A stretch of DNA of 15,379 bases from a bacterium (lineage in GTDB: Bacteria; UBA9089; UBA9088; JAGUXG01). The position numbers and the translations under genes are program-made. The stretch's first letter is position 1, and each line of letters starts with the position of its first letter. Below the pieces are notes generated by a model. The model made no database searches. It was given only the letters and a program-made list of their open reading frames with translations, and was not told the DNA's origin. Below, in pieces: positions 5,876-15,216 of this stretch. The stretch spans positions 15,317-30,695 of the forward strand of contig JASEHO010000003.1 in NCBI GenBank assembly GCA_030018505.1. The letters run 5' to 3'.

Positions 5876-8800
5876 TTATTGCTTTATCACGACCAATTTC
5901 TTGATAAACTCTTCCTTCTTTCCTGAGTCATACTCTATGGTCACCTTGTAGATATAAAGCCCTGTGCCGACCTTTCTGCCAGCTTTATTTGTGCATTTCC
6001 AGGCAGTAAGACAGTCACCTGCACCTGCATACTTACTACCCTCCCAGACAAGGTCACCTGAAAGGGTATAAACCTCTACATTCACATTTGCATTATCAGA
6101 CAGACCAACCACAAATGTGGTCTCGCCTTTAGCTGGATTTGGTCTGGCATAGATACCCTGAGAGACCTCTTTTGGCACAGAGTATTCTGTCATAATGGCA
6201 TACATCTCGCAGATAGGGATATTAGCCGCTATGATATAAGCTATCTTATTAGCATTCTTATCAACACTGCCACCCAACTTGCTCCAGGAGCCACCAGCCC
6301 TTCCATAAATATAGAGCTTTGATTCATCGCCGCCAGCAAGGTCTGTATCCGTATAACCTAAGGTTAGGATGACACTTTTAGTGAACTTTGCTCCAGAAAG
6401 GGAGACTGTGCCATAGTAAAAGGAGACTGCTTTCCCTACTATGCGATACCCCGAATAACCTGGTGGATTGGTTACCTGCTTCATTTGCACACTTCCTGAA
6501 CCAATAGGAGCTGCCTTGCCAAAGTCTATTTCGGTATCATACGGCATATCAAGGGTGTTGCCATATTCATCCACAACTCTAATATTCTCTGGGATAATAA
6601 AACTAAAGGAGCAGGATGTGCCATTTCCAGCTACATCATAAACCCAGACAGTTACAGTATAGGTTCCTGATTCTGTTAGTCCTGTTCCAGTTCCAGCTGT
6701 TCCAACAAGTTTTCCCTTATAATTCGCTGTCTCTGTAGCGTAATAATATGTTAGGGTGTAGGATGTGACACCCTTTGTTAAGCTCATTGTTGTTTTCGCT
6801 GAGTCTATGGCAGACCCTCCAGTATCCTCATCTGAGACAAAGACAAGGATAGGACCGCTATATGGAGCAGTCACCTTCTCATTATTTACCGGAGATGTCT
6901 GGGTAACCTTTGGAGCCATCTTATCTTTGACTGTGAAGCTGAAGGTGTATGAGCCTGCATTAGGCTTTTTATCTATAGCTATTATCTTTATGGTATATGA
7001 GCCAGGTGTATTCAAAACTCCCTCAAGATTCCAATAGATTGTATCAACACCATTGTTTGTTTGAGAGCCTGGGACAAGCGCATTCTTGCTGTCAAAAAGC
7101 CGTATCTCTGACTTGCCAATATCAACACCTACCCCACCCTGATTATCAGAAAGTATAGCTGAAACATTAGAAACTTTACCCTGTTCTTTTTCAGTACCTG
7201 CGGTTGGGTCAGTAGCATTTACTGAGGGAGGAATGGTATCTTGAGGTGCTGGGGGTTCATCCTCTTTTGCTTCAAACTGACGGTCAATAACATCTGAACG
7301 CAACCCATAGTGCCCCCAATAATGAGGCTCTGCATGCCATCCCGTAGTAACGCCAGGCTTCCACCCAAGGCTAACCAGCTCTACAAAGAGCCTGTGGGTA
7401 TAGATTCCTGCAGGATTGCTCCATCCTTTTTCAGCATACTCATATTCAGTATAATAATTGCCTTTTTCATCCCTTAAAAAGGCAATCAGGTTTCCATAGT
7501 CATTCTCCCTGTCTTCATCTCCACAAGATGGAGTATTTATATCTATATCAGCGTAGTTTGGTCTGTTTGCCTGACCTGTGGGAAGCCAAATATTGAGCCA
7601 TGGGTCTATGTCAACACCTGGGGTCATATCTGGATAGTTTTTACGTTCCAGCTTCTTATTATCTGGGTCATAGATACCAAAAGAGAGGAGTCCATAAGGA
7701 TAATTTAGTTCTCCTGAGCTTTGAGTAAAGTAAAAACCAAGGTTATTTAGCTGTTGTTCTGTTACAGCCTTCTGATCTGAACTCTTTAGGGTAATCCTAA
7801 ACTTCACGGTAAAATATACGCCATTTTTATCTGGCTTGTTAATAGGAAATGGGTTTGGAGAGATATGGAAACTCTCAACCCCTATCTCCAAAGAGGTAAC
7901 CTTTACCTCACCCTTTTCAGATGTAAAGATGTTTCCAGCTAAATCCTCTGCTACAAGGCTATAATAATAACTGCCATCAAGAACCCTATCTCCCATATTG
8001 TCTGAACCGTCCCAGTAGGCATCAACATTCTCTCCCTGCTGTGGATTAGGAGGCACAAGCCTTCTGACAAGCTCCCCATTCTTATTCTCTATCTTTATAA
8101 GAATATAGGCTTTTTCTGAAAGGGTATAATTGATATTGAGATTACCAAGATAGGGGTTGAAAGGCAATGGTTGGACGCTGATATTTGTTATCTTTGGCGG
8201 TGTTCCATCCAGGCTCACTATTATTCTGGTATCTGTCCATCCATCATTTTGGGCTATCTGTTTGTTATACCAGAAATGCCCCAATATTAGAACACCTTGA
8301 CCATCATCTCCATTCTTTATCGTATAAAGACCCGAATAGACGCCATCACCTGGCTTTAGATCGCCACATAATCCTGTGTCTGCAAGCGGAATACCCTTAA
8401 TGAGGGTACCAATATCTATGTTTGCATCACCTCCTACAGCAAAGGAGACCTTTTCACAAGTCAAGCCAGAAAGCGACCTGTAATCGCAAACAAGTGGTCC
8501 AGAATAGAGGTTGGCATTAGATATGGTAAAAGAGCCAGCAACTGTGGCCAGACCAAGCCAGAAGTTACTGCCTGCACCAACTAAAATGGTCTCTCCTGTT
8601 TTTATATTGGAGTCAGAAAGGGTAAGGCTTCCTATAAGTTGATTACTAAGTGCAGGAGAGAATCTCTTTTCTACCTTGACGCAGGAGATAGAAAACCCAA
8701 TCTGATCGCCTCCTTTAGCCATAGTTTTTAAGGCAAAAACAGTTCCAAGGGATGTATTTCTATAATCTGGGACTGGAGAACCAAAGTATAGATTTGAGTT

Positions 8801-11800
8801 GTCAAGCGTAGCTGTGCCTCCGGTAACATCTGCTACCCAGATATGGCCTGAGGTATCAGTCACCTTCACCTTTTGACCATAGACTAAGTTTTCGCTTGAA
8901 CAATCAATAGTCATGCTTCCTGTTGTTGTCTTTGTGGTAAATTGCAATCCCCTCTCCTTTGGAAGCAATGCACCTATTCTGATTATCTTGGCAAAGATAT
9001 TTGAGCTTGGCGACTGGCTTCCGTCAACAGTGATAGTTCCAAAGATCTTATTCTGGTCTGCATTCGGGTTTCCAGCCTCATCAATCACAGAGCCTGTAAT
9101 ATTTAATACCCCGGAATCTCCTGTTTTTACTATGTAGCTTCCAGAAAAGATTCCTGAAGAGATCTTTTGAAGTTTTATCTTACTTCCACTAAGATAGGTT
9201 GTGGCTGTCTCGACATCTAAATCTGCATATAGAATGAAGACAACTACCTCATCCCTATAAAAGCATTGACCGCCAGTATTATTGGTAATCGCTGTAATAC
9301 AAGGCCAGGTTCTATCAATAGTAACGATTGCTGTTTTGCTTGATGTATTGCCAGCAAAATCAGACACCTCTACCTCTACTGTATGCGTTCCTTCAGAAAA
9401 AGCACCAGTTGTATGACTGCCATTCCAGATAAACTCATAAGAGCCATTACCCAATAAGAAGCCTGTGCTACTACCTATGCCTGTTGGAGTCTTTCCATCT
9501 ATCTTAATGGTATAAGTGGCAGATTCTGTGCCTATGGTAAAGGATATTTTGGTTGTATCCTGACTACCTGCTGAGGTTCCTGGTGAAAATATATAGTCGG
9601 AGACAACTATGTCTTTCTTTATCTCAGGAGGGATATTGTCAATGGTTACAACTAAGGTTTTCGTGCCTATCTTTCCAACCATATTCTTACAGGAAACCTT
9701 TATCGTATGCGTCCCTTCAGTAAATGTTCCATTATTCTGATCCATACCATCCCAAGCATAATAAACAGTTCCATTTGCTAAAATAGTTCCCTCTGCATTC
9801 TTTAATCCTCTATCATCGATGGTTATGGTGTATGTAGAGTCTTCATCGCAAGAAAAAGATATGATCGTTATATCATAGATACCTATAGAGGTATATGGTG
9901 AAAACAGAGGAGGCGAAAGATACAGACTGACTAATGGCAGATACCAGGATAAGTCAAATAGGAATTCCACTATACCACCACCATTGCCAGCTATATCCTT
10001 AGCTTTTGCTTTAATCGTATAACTTCCTTCTGCAATAAGTGGGGTTGTTGGTGTTCCAATCAGCCTTACTGACTGGGTTGAAAAGGCTGTTATGCTTGTA
10101 ATTAGACCTATACTTCCACCACCGGGTCCTATCAAACTCAAAATACACTCTTCTTGATTTATGGCTTGACCATAATGTTCTGTGCTGATATCAACAGAGA
10201 TGATTCCAGTGTATGGTTTCTTAAGAGAGAGACCCGTTGGATAGGGATTAGAAATGACTGGTTGAACCTGCCGAACACTAAAGAAAGAGGTTAAGGAGCC
10301 AGAATAACCCTTCTTGTTATAAATAGATGCCTCAATCCGGCAAGTACCATCTGCTCCAAGGCTTCCTGCAGAAAGCTTATAGGTAAGGGTTGCCTCAAAA
10401 TCTCCTTTCAGGCTTCCATCATCTACTGTCTCCACAACACTATTATTGGGGTCAAAAAGGAAGATAGTTGAGGTTAACCAGTCTATCTCATACCCTGCAA
10501 TCTTATCCTCTTGATAAACCTTGACGCTTATTGTTCCTTTGTATGGCGAATTGAAGTTGGAGGACTTTGGCGGATAGAGTATGCTAACCACAGGCCTTGG
10601 TCTCTTCAGGTAGAAACTGTAAGAATAAGGGGTAAAGTTTCCCTCTACATCATAAGCCTTACCACTCATAGTATATGTTCCATCTATAGTAAGCGAAGAA
10701 TCAAGCTCTCCTTTTAGCTGGACGCTATTGGGTCCTGCTACGAGATATGTAAGGCTAAGTGTTGCTTGCTGTGGACCACTTAAGCTCAAGGTTGTCAACT
10801 GGCCGTCTATGGCTGACTCGCCATGACCTGCTTCTGTAATAAAGACCCGGACTGGACCAGCAAAGGGCGCATAAATAACAGTACCACTTTCAGGGAATGG
10901 ACCAAACACCATCGGAGCAAAAGAGTCTTTTATCCTGAAAGAAAACCTTTGAAAATCGCCCTCAATCCCATTCTTCTTCTTGTCAACAGGCTTCACCTTT
11001 ATGGTATAAGAGCCTGGAATAGCAAGCGGAATATCTAAGACCCATTCGATCCTGTTATTGTCAGTATCATTAAACTGTTTGCCAGCTATCTTCTCATCCT
11101 TTACATTAACTAAGAATATTTCTGATAATTCCATATTCACGCCTGAACCCTCTCCATCATCTAAGTCAGCATAGACCTCAGTCAGGGAACCTGTTTTTAG
11201 TACATCTATCTTATCACCTTGAGCAGGATCTATAGCAATAATCTCAGGTTTTTCTGTATCAGGCTTTTCAGGAGGAGGTGGCTCTTTCACATAAAGCTCT
11301 GCCCGCTCCATATCTGCCTTTACTCCATAGTGCCCAAAAGCTGGCAGACCATGCCACTTTTCAGGAGACTCCTTTGGGTCACTGGTAAGCGCCCACCTTA
11401 TACTCACAAGCTCTGCACCTGCCTCAACAATGTATGTTCCAGCAACATTGTTCCAGTCAAGCCATCCATAGCTAAAATTACAGTAGTAGTTTCCTATGCC
11501 ATCTCTATCAAAAGGACAGAGGGTATCTTGATCATTAGCTACATTTCCATCGCCCTCATCGGGTTTATATGGGTCACCCATAGAATAGCCATCTAATATT
11601 GTATAAATCCCATACCCATAGTTTGGTATGCCGTTGAGACGATGGTCCCTGTCAATTCCGCCACTCAAATCTGGATAGCCGGCTAACACTATAATTTTTC
11701 CAGTAGAGTCATAGACCCTGAGATGGATTAAGGCATAAGGAACATTGAGCGACTGACAATATTGTTCAAAGTCAAAGTTCAGGTTATTCAATTGAGCAGT

Positions 11801-14800
11801 AGTTACAGGCTGAGAAGGGTTTTTTGCATTCTCTAAGACAGCCTTAAAGCTAATAACCGTGTCAATGGTAGCTGGATTCTCTTTATTGGGATAGAATGGG
11901 TTTGGATTACAGGAAAGCTCCTTTATCTTAATGACAACTGAGGTAAGACATATCTCACCCTTCTTTGGCTTGGCAAAGTTTCCTGCTTCATCCTCTGCCT
12001 CAATGTAATACCAGTAACTGTCATCCTCTGGAATTACACCACCAGATGTCCTTCCATCCCAGACAATCTTCACATTATCTCCAAACTGTGCTTCAGGAGA
12101 GGCTATGGTTCTGATAAGATTATCGCTCTTATCTGTAATCTTCACCTTCACCCAGGACTTCTCGCTCAGATTATACTTTATCTCGCAGTAGTCCTTATTA
12201 AGGTGTGGATTGAAAGGAACTGGTGAGGCAGAGTTATTAGTAATAACAGGTGGTGTAGAATCTACCTTAATAACAAGCCTATCATCTTTATAAGGGTCGT
12301 TCACAGCTTTCTTCTTGTTATAGACAAGGTGTCCTTTAAGCCCGGCATTTATCAGTTCGCCTACCTCTACGACTGTCCAAACATTAGAATATATGCCGTC
12401 ACCAATAACCAGATCGCCTGCGGTTTGGACACCATCATCACTCAAAGCTACAAGCCCTGTCACACCACCAATCTCAATCGTTGCCTCACCCCCTGGTGCA
12501 GGAGCTACCCTTTCTCCTTGTAAAGCAGAAAGCCCTGTGTAATCTGTAACAAGGGGTCCAGAATAGAGATTTTGATTGGATATGGTGAAACTGCCATCAT
12601 CTGTTGCTATCCCAAGCCAACAGTTTTGAGAGCTTGAGATGCAGAGCAAGTATCCTTGTTTTATATCTTGATGTTGGACAGTTAAAGAACCGTTTGCCTT
12701 ATCTAAAGAAGGGTTTAAGAACTTCTTCTCTACCCTCATTGCCTGCAGGGATAGAGTGAACTTATCAGCCTTCTTTGCTTTGGTCTTTAAGGCATAGGCG
12801 ACTCCTACAGTGATAGTCCTATAGTCCGAGACAGAGCTACCATAATAAAGATAGCTGTTGTCTAATGTTAGGGTCCTGGAGGCAAGATTATAAGGTGCAG
12901 ACCAAATATACTTTTCATTTTGAGATACTACCTTCACCCTCTGACCATCACTAAGGCTCTCCTCTGGCCAGTCAATAGATAGACTATCTGTTGTGCTACT
13001 AATAACTGTTAATCCAGCCAATTCTGGCTGTTCAACCTCTGGATGGAGAAGACTAATTCGGACAATCCTTGAAGAAACACTGGGTCTATCCTTCATTCCA
13101 TTAAGATAAACGGTTGTAGTGGCAAAGGTTGAATTTCCTGCTAAGTCTTCGATAGAGGAAGAGACTGTCCATGTCTCATAATCTCCTTGCTTGACTGTAT
13201 AATATCCACGAAATAGATCTTTATCTATCTTGCTTAAAAGGATATTTTCAGAGGCAGGTTGGCCTGTTCGCGTTCCAGTTAATCTACAGAAAGGGGTGTT
13301 ATAGCCAAGATTATCCTCTGGTTTCAAATTAAAGAGAATCTCTTCTCCACGATAGAAGGGTTGCCCACCTGTATTCTCATTCAGAGATAGGCTTGGCCAG
13401 ATTCTGTCAATTACAACAGGAATAGATGCTGAGGCAGAGCTTCCTGGTTCATCAAAGACTGTGGCTGTTATCCAGCAAGTTCCATCAAGAGCTGGACCAG
13501 ATGTATAGGAACCATTCCAAATAAATATACCCCTATAAACACCTGCTGATACATTGACAAGCGTTCCTTGCGAGGCTCCATCTGGATCCTGATTATCAAC
13601 CTTGACTGAGAATGTGCATGGTTCATTAGAATCAACAGTTACTATTACTGTATCTTTTGAGCCTCCAGATGTCCCAGGAGAAAAGTAGTTGTCAGAAATA
13701 GAGATGGATTTGATCTCAGGTGGAATATTCATATCCCATTGCTCTAATGCCCTTCTTACATTTATCCTTCCAGCACCTCCTCCTGTCCATGAAAGATTGT
13801 CTGCTGTCTTTTTAATAATATTTTTTACATCCTCAGCTGTAAGAGTTCCGATATAAGAGAATAAAAGCCCAGCCAGCCCAGAGACAAACGGAGCAGCCAT
13901 TGATGTTCCATCTAAACGTTTATATGCGCCATTTTTATATGTGCTCAAGATGTTCCCGCCAGGTGCTGATATATCTACCCAATCTCCGTAGTTTGAAAAA
14001 GTGCACCTTTTATCCCAGCCGTCTGTAGCCGCCACTGCCATCACCGAATCGTAGCCTGCTGGGTAGCACTTGGTAGTTGAATTATTGTTTCCGGCTGCTG
14101 CTATGACTAAAACACCTTTCTCTTTAGCATAATCGCAAGCATCTTCTAATATTTGTGAATACCCTGAGCCTCCGAGACTCATGTTAATAACCTTAGCCCC
14201 TATTTCTACTGCCTCTAAGATGGAATAGGCTACATCTGAACAATAGCCAAGCCTATTTTTATCAAGCACCTTGAGGGCTAATAACCTACAACTTCCAGCT
14301 AAGCCTGCTGTTCCTGTGCCATTATCTGTTAAACCAGAGGCAATCCCAGCCACATGGGAGCCATGACCATTATCATCATCTGGTTCAGGATCCTCATTCA
14401 CATAATCCCAACCCTTAATAATCTTAGGCTTAAGATCAGAAAATGGCGTGCTGGTAGAGAATATATCCCCATGGTCAAGGTCTATGCCTGTGTCAATTAT
14501 GGCTATGGTTACACCAACAGTACCCATAGTTAAATCCCAACCTTCCTTTGCAGAAATTTTACCAATAGCCCATTGACTAGAAAGAAAAGGGTCATTTGGG
14601 GTGTATAGAGCTTTAACTATGTAGTTTGGCTCTGCATACTCTATATCCGGATTCTTCTTGTAAGAGGCAATCACCTTAAAGATATCCTGTTTTTCAGAAA
14701 ACTTGAGCCTATAGACAGAACTAAACCTCTTCTTTTCTACCCTCGGAAATGCCTGTTTTACTGAGACTATACCAAAGGATTTGCCCATAGACTTGAGCTT

Positions 14801-14917
14801 TGTAACAGAGACAGCCTTTGTTGCTTTTGTCTTAACCAATATCTCCCCTGGAACAAAGTTTACCTCTGCATACCCAAAAGTCCAAAAAAAGAACAAGATT
14901 GCAATAATTTTTTTCAT
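5876..14917 (-). CDS. Giant secreted subtilisin-like (S8) protease with duplicated Ig-like modules and FlgD-like C-terminal domain
   Basis: This 3013-residue protein has a signal peptide (1-17, FGYA before EVN) and an N-terminal prodomain (about 20-105, PGEILVK and IEYAEPNY). The S8 domain (about 110-395) has an intact triad: Asp142 in AIIDTGID, His185 in NGHGSHVAG and Ser339 in DGTSMAAP, with oxyanion Asn277 in AAAGNNN, so it should be active. Residues 398-1437 and 1762-2775 are two copies of a roughly 1000-residue module (FSPGTS, TGGQxFYR, WLGxAT, PFNP and GHYG motifs recur in order), separated by further Ig-like domains. Residues 2776-2922 form another beta domain, and the last 90 (from ARPNP2924) form a FlgD-like/T9SS-like domain ending GLYIYKV...KKLVVIKQ. 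It probably works at the cell surface; its substrate is unknown. AAGGAGAG (14930-14923) precedes the ATG, a strong promoter lies upstream, and the PorV-like gene follows after 21 bases. No frameshift is visible. Confidence 0.92.
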   Translation of the reverse strand: MKKIIAILFFFWTFGYAEVNFVPGEILVKTKATKAVSVTKLKSMGKSFGIVSVKQAFPRVEKKRFSSVYRLKFSEKQDIFKVIASYKKNPDIEYAEPNYIVKALYTPNDPFLSSQWAIGKISAKEGWDLTMGTVGVTIAIIDTGIDLDHGDIFSTSTPFSDLKPKIIKGWDYVNEDPEPDDDNGHGSHVAGIASGLTDNGTGTAGLAGSCRLLALKVLDKNRLGYCSDVAYSILEAVEIGAKVINMSLGGSGYSQILEDACDYAKEKGVLVIAAAGNNNSTTKCYPAGYDSVMAVAATDGWDKRCTFSNYGDWVDISAPGGNILSTYKNGAYKRLDGTSMAAPFVSGLAGLLFSYIGTLTAEDVKNIIKKTADNLSWTGGGAGRINVRRALEQWDMNIPPEIKSISISDNYFSPGTSGGSKDTVIVTVDSNEPCTFSVKVDNQDPDGASQGTLVNVSAGVYRGIFIWNGSYTSGPALDGTCWITATVFDEPGSSASASIPVVIDRIWPSLSLNENTGGQPFYRGEEILFNLKPEDNLGYNTPFCRLTGTRTGQPASENILLSKIDKDLFRGYYTVKQGDYETWTVSSSIEDLAGNSTFATTTVYLNGMKDRPSVSSRIVRISLLHPEVEQPELAGLTVISSTTDSLSIDWPEESLSDGQRVKVVSQNEKYIWSAPYNLASRTLTLDNSYLYYGSSVSDYRTITVGVAYALKTKAKKADKFTLSLQAMRVEKKFLNPSLDKANGSLTVQHQDIKQGYLLCISSSQNCWLGIATDDGSFTISNQNLYSGPLVTDYTGLSALQGERVAPAPGGEATIEIGGVTGLVALSDDGVQTAGDLVIGDGIYSNVWTVVEVGELINAGLKGHLVYNKKKAVNDPYKDDRLVIKVDSTPPVITNNSASPVPFNPHLNKDYCEIKYNLSEKSWVKVKITDKSDNLIRTIASPEAQFGDNVKIVWDGRTSGGVIPEDDSYWYYIEAEDEAGNFAKPKKGEICLTSVVIKIKELSCNPNPFYPNKENPATIDTVISFKAVLENAKNPSQPVTTAQLNNLNFDFEQYCQSLNVPYALIHLRVYDSTGKIIVLAGYPDLSGGIDRDHRLNGIPNYGYGIYTILDGYSMGDPYKPDEGDGNVANDQDTLCPFDRDGIGNYYCNFSYGWLDWNNVAGTYIVEAGAELVSIRWALTSDPKESPEKWHGLPAFGHYGVKADMERAELYVKEPPPPEKPDTEKPEIIAIDPAQGDKIDVLKTGSLTEVYADLDDGEGSGVNMELSEIFLVNVKDEKIAGKQFNDTDNNRIEWVLDIPLAIPGSYTIKVKPVDKKKNGIEGDFQRFSFRIKDSFAPMVFGPFPESGTVIYAPFAGPVRVFITEAGHGESAIDGQLTTLSLSGPQQATLSLTYLVAGPNSVQLKGELDSSLTIDGTYTMSGKAYDVEGNFTPYSYSFYLKRPRPVVSILYPPKSSNFNSPYKGTISVKVYQEDKIAGYEIDWLTSTIFLFDPNNSVVETVDDGSLKGDFEATLTYKLSAGSLGADGTCRIEASIYNKKGYSGSLTSFFSVRQVQPVISNPYPTGLSLKKPYTGIISVDISTEHYGQAINQEECILSLIGPGGGSIGLITSITAFSTQSVRLIGTPTTPLIAEGSYTIKAKAKDIAGNGGGIVEFLFDLSWYLPLVSLYLSPPLFSPYTSIGIYDITIISFSCDEDSTYTITIDDRGLKNAEGTILANGTVYYAWDGMDQNNGTFTEGTHTIKVSCKNMVGKIGTKTLVVTIDNIPPEIKKDIVVSDYIFSPGTSAGSQDTTKISFTIGTESATYTIKIDGKTPTGIGSSTGFLLGNGSYEFIWNGSHTTGAFSEGTHTVEVEVSDFAGNTSSKTAIVTIDRTWPCITAITNNTGGQCFYRDEVVVFILYADLDVETATTYLSGSKIKLQKISSGIFSGSYIVKTGDSGVLNITGSVIDEAGNPNADQNKIFGTITVDGSQSPSSNIFAKIIRIGALLPKERGLQFTTKTTTGSMTIDCSSENLVYGQKVKVTDTSGHIWVADVTGGTATLDNSNLYFGSPVPDYRNTSLGTVFALKTMAKGGDQIGFSISCVKVEKRFSPALSNQLIGSLTLSDSNIKTGETILVGAGSNFWLGLATVAGSFTISNANLYSGPLVCDYRSLSGLTCEKVSFAVGGDANIDIGTLIKGIPLADTGLCGDLKPGDGVYSGLYTIKNGDDGQGVLILGHFWYNKQIAQNDGWTDTRIIVSLDGTPPKITNISVQPLPFNPYLGNLNINYTLSEKAYILIKIENKNGELVRRLVPPNPQQGENVDAYWDGSDNMGDRVLDGSYYYSLVAEDLAGNIFTSEKGEVKVTSLEIGVESFHISPNPFPINKPDKNGVYFTVKFRITLKSSDQKAVTEQQLNNLGFYFTQSSGELNYPYGLLSFGIYDPDNKKLERKNYPDMTPGVDIDPWLNIWLPTGQANRPNYADIDINTPSCGDEDRENDYGNLIAFLRDEKGNYYTEYEYAEKGWSNPAGIYTHRLFVELVSLGWKPGVTTGWHAEPHYWGHYGLRSDVIDRQFEAKEDEPPAPQDTIPPSVNATDPTAGTEKEQGKVSNVSAILSDNQGGVGVDIGKSEIRLFDSKNALVPGSQTNNGVDTIYWNLEGVLNTPGSYTIKIIAIDKKPNAGSYTFSFTVKDKMAPKVTQTSPVNNEKVTAPYSGPILVFVSDEDTGGSAIDSAKTTMSLTKGVTSYTLTYYYATETANYKGKLVGTAGTGTGLTESGTYTVTVWVYDVAGNGTSCSFSFIIPENIRVVDEYGNTLDMPYDTEIDFGKAAPIGSGSVQMKQVTNPPGYSGYRIVGKAVSFYYGTVSLSGAKFTKSVILTLGYTDTDLAGGDESKLYIYGRAGGSWSKLGGSVDKNANKIAYIIAANIPICEMYAIMTEYSVPKEVSQGIYARPNPAKGETTFVVGLSDNANVNVEVYTLSGDLVWEGSKYAGAGDCLTAWKCTNKAGRKVGTGLYIYKVTIEYDSGKKEEFIKKLVVIKQ
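6593..9634 (-). repeat. Internal protein duplication, copy B (residues 1762-2775)
   Basis: It starts at IPPEIKK and ends at SCSFSFII. It matches copy A in the same order: Ig-like FSPGTSAGSQDT; TGGQCFYRDE; a WLGLATVAGSFTISNANLYS module; a PFNPYLG FlgD-like segment; an NPAGIYTHR...GHYGLRSD module; and a final AIDSAKTT Ig-like domain. Protein similarity is plain but the DNA has diverged, so the duplication is old. Confidence 0.8.
10607..13726 (-). repeat. Internal protein duplication, copy A (residues 398-1437)
   Basis: It starts at IPPEIKS directly after the protease domain and ends at SYSFYL. It is 1040 residues long, against 1014 in copy B, with the start offset by 1364 residues. Shared landmarks are FSPGTSGGSKDT, TGGQPFYRGE, WLGIATDDGSFTISNQNLYS, PFNPHLN, NVAGTYIVE...GHYGVKAD and ESAIDGQLTT. 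Confidence 0.8.
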
Positions 14918-14947
14918 TATATCTCTCCTTGACTTAAGTTTTTCTTA

Positions 14948-14976
14948 ATTTTACCTAAAGAAGGAATTCCTGTCAA
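14948..14976 (-). promoter_or_regulatory. Sigma70-type promoter of the protease-PorV operon
   Basis: TTGACA (14976-14971), a 17-base spacer and TAAAAT (14953-14948) predict a start near 14941 and a short leader of about 24 bases before the protease ATG. The spacer contains most of the 10-base palindrome AGGAATTCCT (14962-14971), which could be an operator or chance. Confidence 0.75.
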
Positions 14977-15057
14977 GGTTTTCTTGTAAATTGTGGTAAT
15001 TTCTCACTCAACTTTGGCAAAAATTAAGCTGTAAGTAACTATTTACCGGAAGTGAAG

Positions 15058-15156
15058 TATAATGAAGGAAAAAAGGGAAATAGGGGAAAAATGGGAAAAA
15101 AGAAAGAAAAATAAAGGAGAAAGGGGGATTAGAGGAGAAATGGAGAAACTATAATA
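15058..15156. repeat. Purine-only low-complexity tract
   Basis: About 100 bases are almost entirely A and G on the plus strand, built of GGGAAA and GGAGAAA units. They resemble the purine arm of the MITE-like element at 4661-4866 (for example AAAGGAGAAA followed by a G run and ATTA, then GGAGAA). No terminal inverted repeats or target duplication are visible, so it may be a decayed relative or an independent simple repeat. Between 14977 and 15216 I see no gene. Confidence 0.6.
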
Positions 15157-15216
15157 AACATCTCCTTTCAAACAGATTATTGAGAGAATTACAAAAATTT
15201 TACAGGCAAATTCTTA

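Noticed and set aside
11219..11596. 125-codon plus-strand frame opposite the protease gene
   Set aside because: It lies wholly antisense to a long intact coding frame and resembles no protein. Other short frames opposite the protease, dehydrogenase and NHL genes (for example 4127-4486 and 803-1105) were rejected on the same ground.
15029..15046. Left end of a second MITE (GTAAGTAACTATTTAC) near the purine tract
   Set aside because: It resembles the GTAA...TTAC wording of the 4661 end, but no matching inverted copy or target duplication is visible on the other side.
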